From Rallus limicola (taxonomy: Eukaryota > Chordata > Aves > Gruiformes > Rallidae): DNA of 64,000 nucleotides. How positions within the stretch are numbered: position 1 is the first letter of the stretch; every line of letters begins with the position of its first letter. Below the pieces are notes generated by a model. The model worked only from the letters and a program-made list of their open reading frames with translations, searched no databases and had not been told where the DNA came from. Shown here one piece after another: positions 59,101 through 64,000 of this stretch. The stretch lies in the NCBI GenBank assembly GCA_022605955.1, contig JAKCOZ010000001.1, forward strand, positions 18,654,146 to 18,718,145. Reading direction: 5' to 3'. The translations under genes and the position numbers were made by a program.

Positions 59101-62100
59101 AAAATGTCAGAGCCATTTTTGTTACAGGCTTGATGGATCTACTGATAAACCCAGAGTCTGCTTCTCATTTTATACAGACATAACTGCACTAGCAATTTTT
59201 CCCTGTCTCCCTCTATCTTCTATCACAGCTTAGGTGCTACAGTTTTTCCAAAGGTAACCCATCAGAAGAAAACTCCCAGAGAGGTCACTGCCCAGTCAAC
59301 AGCTGCCGTTCACCATGCAATGTCTTTACATGAGGAACAGTTTTCTAATGAGAGAAAAATACAGCAAAAGATACCCAATTCAGGTCAGGGGGTAGAGGGA
59401 AATCAAGAGTTTCTTCTTCTTGTCTATTGCGTCCCACAAATAATATTTAAACAGCTTTTCAGCATCAGGACTGGGGGAATGTATTCACTCTCCTAGCAAA
59501 CAAGGAAAGACAAGAGGCTTCGCTAAAGGCAACCCTTCAAAATACTGGCAAACACCATGCATTAAGAAATTAAATCTTTCTTTGTACTCATAACAACCTT
59601 TAAAAAAATTGCTTGTAGATGTAAGATGTGGTAATGGGATTTATTGACCAGGACTGATAGATACGTGTGTGAATATAGGCACACACATGCACATAAATGC
59701 ATGCACGCACATGCACACATACTATATTATTTTCTTGCCAAGCATCTGCTTATCTGCATATGCTCATATAATTTTCACACTTGAAGCTCCAAGGGAATGA
59801 GCATTATATCAAATGCTCACACTCTAATCCTCCAAATGCCAAGGGGGACCACTGGGAACCCAAAAGCATCCTATCTCAAGTAAAGAAGTAGTTAAGTAAC
59901 ACTAGAGGTGGAATTAATGACAAAAAGTTCCGTTTTGTGCTTAACCCTTTCCCTTGTTTCTGTGACCAGTTCTAACCACAACAAGTACTAGAAGCCTTGA
60001 AACTTTGGTTTGTGGTTTGTTTACTTGAGGATGTGGGACAAAGTCATGTTGCTGGGTTTCTCTTTTGTATTTTTTTTTGGTGGTGTGCTTTTGAAAAGCA
60101 GTAGTAGAATCAAAGGATAATGTTTTTACCACCCTGAAGGATCTTCACACCCTGAGGCATTGCTGATTTCAGTTAGTAGCACAAATTAATTTATGCTGTA
60201 TCTCCATCTAGCTACTTACTATGTTCATTCCTGTCTGAAGCTGGAGTCCTAAGCTCCAGTGCTAAATGAAATTAAATGTCAATCCATCTAAAGCATCTTA
60301 AATCTAACCCTTTGCTTTGCACACATTCTGGTCCTCCCATTGCTCCCACAAACATCCAGGCCTGCAGCAGTAAGGTCCCCTTCAAATTATTGAATGTTGT
60401 TCTCCCCAAAACCTTGTACTCAACAGCCTCATTCTTGCCTCTTCTTTATGTCACCTCCATATCTTTCTTGCTTGCTTAAACTTTAGCCTCTGCCCTCACA
60501 GTGTTTTACATCAAATATGTTAGCTTATTCCCATTTGATTTTATAAGCCTGCCTTACAGACTGCTAAAGCAACCATGGACTAAATCACCTGCCTCACTTA
60601 CAGCACTGATTTCATCACTCCAGCTCAGTAAAGGTCTGTAAAATTTAACCCATCTTAATATGATATGCTGTCTCCTCTTTCTATAGAAGGAGCACTGTTG
60701 TGTTCCAGCTGCCATCCCATCAATCACCATACTGCTTCAGGTCCTACCTTGTACAATGCTGTCCTGATCCAGCTGTTAATTAACTCCTCCTGTAACAAGT
60801 ATCTCATCATTTTTCTTATCACAACTCCTATCTCCTCCTTCCTCCCAAGACTCTTGAGGATACTTACTCCGCCTTAGGATTTACTTCAGTTGGCTTGGAA
60901 GCGTAGGCCCTCTTTCCCCAGCTAATGATTATTTCTTCATTGTGCTATAATTATAATACAGTAATGAATACACACGTGTCTGTTTTAAAGGAAACCATAA
61001 CACATCTTTAACAGAGCACAGATGTTAATGCTGGCAGCTCTTACTGTTCAATGGGTTCTCCTATCTTTACTTGTTGTTTCTTACACTATTTCTGCTCTGC
61101 TAAACAGCAGAGGAGAAGGACATTTCTGTCATAGCTGTTGGCCACCACTGACCTCCATGAGGCCATAATATCAATCCACAAAGTGAGTCATACTGCATGC
61201 AGTTGGTGATTGCATCAACTTGTGAGTACGTGAATAATAGAAGGCACTACTGCTTCTCCTCTGTACTTCACTACACAGCATTGACTTTGCCATTCCTGGC
61301 AAGGCTGGCATGCCACCAATACAGGTCTTCAGCTCAGATTTTCAGTAAGATAGTTCCATAAACACAATGACATCATTTTATGACATCATTACTTTCCTGT
61401 AGTTTTCAATCGGCTTCCTTGCTTTTACAGGAAATCAGGCATTCACTGTTCGTCCGACTTACTTGACACCAGAGAAGTGCCACACACATTATTTAATTCA
61501 CAAGTACACGCACGACATTCACAAAATCCATTAGGTACACACCCAAAGCAGACTTTGTCATCACACAAGTGAAGGCAGCTAAGTAAACAGAAAAGTCCGT
61601 CTTAAAGTATAAAAGCCTGAAAACTCCATAGCATCATCTCCGGGGGGAAGAGTGAAGCAAAAACTACAGTACCTTGTGCTATGGGGACTTCTGGCCTGAT
61701 TGAAAACAATACTGGTGCCAGAAGATCAAAATTTTTTTACATCTTCATGTCTCATCTCCCCAGATCCTTCCTAATATCTGTGATGTCGCTGCACCCTGGA
61801 CTATTCGTTTTAGCATTGACTGGAAGGGCTTTGCAGAAGAACATATAATACTGTAAACTGGAAGTGCATTGCTTGAGATAAGATGGATAATGTGAACTAA
61901 TGCACAAAACTAAACATGGCAGAAGGCAATCAAAAGAGACATTCTGCACTGCTTATGGACTAAGGGACAGTTCACAAAATCACCAACCTAAGATCAGCAT
62001 CTCTCATGAGGTCCTCAGTGAAACAAGAGAGTGGAAAACATGTATTTGTGGGATAGATCAGGTTTCATCTAAGATTCCTTCCTGTAGCTCAATTTATTTC

Positions 62101-64000
62101 CAACTCTGTTCTACTGTTCCACCACCAGTAAATACAGAAAATTTTCATATGTTTACAAAATTACTGAAAAGCTCATTATTTGTTGGACAGGAGGGGCAGA
62201 GGGTATAGGGGAAAGTGTCATAGTTTGCAGCCATGTGTTTTCAAATAGAGGTTAATGCATGCATACCAGCACTCACTTTTACACACCAGTGCCAAAATAC
62301 TGCTTAACTGCAAAGCTACCTTTGCTGTGACACTACACACAGAGCAAAGCCCTTGTAATGAGGAACTAAAATGCTATACTTTGGGCAACCAGTGTTGTAA
62401 ATTGGGAAAAAAGCTCATGATTCTCTCTTTACTCCGTCAAAGATCACATTGCTGAGTTCCCAAATCAGGATTCAATCTGCTGCTTGACTCTAAACAAACA
62501 CCTTCCAAGTTCTAGACACATATGTAAACCTTGACATCTCAAGGCTTTTTTTGTGACAACATCTGGGAGTACATTTATAGGATCTTAATTCAAAGGGCTG
62601 AGTTATGCATATGAACTAACACCCTGCATCTGATCACTGAGCTAGCTGCAGTGCTACAGTCCCATCCCAAAACCCGCAGACATCACCACCCCTGTCAACA
62701 GTTCATGCACATTTTAAAGCTTCAAAGGGTTTTTCCTCATTTTTCCAAGAAAAAAGAGCCCTTACAACACATAAACACATAGAAAGGCACAGCATATTTT
62801 TTTGCATGATTTCAGTAGAAACATGCTTTTCCTATTAAACTCTGGTGCTATCCTTTGATTATAAGCATCTCTTTCCCAGAAAATCTATGAGTAAGTGTGT
62901 GTAAATACTCATCTCAGGGGTCTGCCCTTGTGGTGGCTGTGGCCACCCCCAGAACTTCTCACCACATATGTGTGTGAATTACCTCACAGTGGCATGTACA
63001 GTACATTCCCCCTTCCTTCAGCTTCTCTATCCATCTGAGTGCTTGCCAAGTATGCTGAGTGGCCACCTTATTAGCAACAGAAACAGGACTCAGGTCCAAA
63101 CAAGACTCTGGTGGAAGCTGTCAGTATCTCCCTTGACTGCAGTGGAGTTTGGCCCATTACCACCACTTCAGCAAGGGCTTCCTAGCTCCATTAGTGAGTG
63201 GTTGTGGACTCTGGTTGCCTTAGTCCTGTAGGCTGTTGAGAACTTTTAATTCCACTTAACTTCAGCACAGACTAAGGTCATTCTGTTGTCACTAGGTAAA
63301 GCCATTATAAAATGCAGTGTACATGCCACCCTCTCTCATTGGTTCCTCCACAAGGCAGGCTCATGTACCTGGAAATTTGGTGGGTCTCAGTGGCAGAAGC
63401 AGCCTCCTGGGAAACCACACACCGGTGTTTCCCCGGCACTGACGCATGCTCAGAATCTGGGTATGTGTTTCACCCCAAGCCCCAGGCCACCCTACTGGCT
63501 TGTGACTCCAGCATCTTCTGGCACCAGCTGGTTACCCCCACACAGGATGATGATGCCAAGGCTTACCAAGAAAGCTGAGGTCATGTTTCCAAGAAGCAAA
63601 GAGAAAGGGAGAGGTTTGAGCAGACCGCTGTCATTGCTGGTGGTTTCTTCCAGGCTAACAGCAAACTTGGGTTGTTTATTGGATCCCAAATTTTCTTTGC
63701 ATGTACACAGGAAAACAGATGCTTCCCACTCCCGGGCCCCATGCTAGAGCCAGGCTCCCTCAGCAAAACCCACAGGTAGGATACACAAACAGAACAGCAG
63801 AGACATCACTTCCTGCCCCTGGCTGCTCTGAGCTGGTGATAGAACATTATCTATCCCACACACTTCTTTGGCCTCCTTGCCAGGGTATCAGGCCAGCTCA
63901 CAGCATGCAGCTTGCTTTTCCTGTGCGGTAGGAACAGCTGACTCCTGCGCTCACAAACAGGGAACAGGGGCTGGGGCTTGCAAGTGCTTTGGCTAAAATA
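53156..64000. other. Terminal non-coding region, no gene recognised
   Basis: Nearly 11 kb without a recognisable exon, RNA gene or transposon. The longest open frame is 153 codons on the plus strand (63286-63747), without known motifs. An alternating purine-pyrimidine tract lies near 59664-59717. Weak ancient repeats may exist but cannot be called by eye. Confidence 0.5.
59664..59717. repeat. Alternating purine-pyrimidine (CA/TG-like) tract
   Basis: GTGTGTGAATATAGGCACAC followed by ACATGCACATAAATGCATGC and ACGCACATGCACACAT is largely alternating purine-pyrimidine with several ATGCAT-like palindromes. This composition is compatible with Z-DNA formation. It is an imperfect microsatellite with no associated gene. 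Confidence 0.7.

Noticed and set aside
63286..63747. 153-codon plus-strand open frame near the right end
   Set aside because: No domain, signal or low-complexity pattern suggests a gene; overlapping open frames exist on both strands, as expected by chance.

Overview
The window is vertebrate, almost certainly avian (chicken or a close galliform). The evidence is one recognisable coding exon, the first exon of TIMP3 with bird-like residues on the minus strand, plus several CR1 retrotransposon copies with the typical 8-bp ATTCTATG tail, old MIR-type SINE relics and a CpG-poor background. Bacterial features (operons, ribosome binding sites, CRISPR arrays) are absent. I found no tRNA or rRNA gene.

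Layout. Positions 1-9986 are the 5' part of TIMP3 intron 1, which is at least 10 kb long because no further TIMP3 exon is seen. TIMP3 exon 1 (coding part 9987-10110), its 5' UTR and promoter lie in a CpG island at about 9855-10795. From about 10.8 kb to 64 kb I see no convincing protein-coding exon. In vertebrates TIMP3 is nested antisense inside an intron of SYN3, so most of the window is probably SYN3 intron with SYN3 on the plus strand; this is inference, and no SYN3 exon was recognised.

The non-coding part holds a 625-bp pentanucleotide satellite (18796-19420) with two unit types in blocks; a young truncated CR1 at 18405-18589; a longer young CR1 at 29459-30138 that keeps an open 188-codon end of its reverse-transcriptase ORF; a CR1 scrap at 31545-31602; a heavily decayed plus-strand CR1 at about 35100-36026; MIR-like SINEs at 36978-37107, 50792-51010 and (weaker) 53085-53155; and a decayed Ty3/gypsy-type integrase at about 46800-47220 on the minus strand, with an unexplained 166-codon ORF upstream of it on the same strand (47804-48304). 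The rest is microsatellites, homopolymer and purine tracts, and unannotatable single-copy DNA.

Functionally the window carries the start of one gene, an extracellular matrix-bound metalloproteinase inhibitor, and its regulatory neighbourhood. I see no multi-gene system. The items most worth a second look are the pentanucleotide array, the gypsy relic (such elements are rare in birds) and the unexplained ORF.
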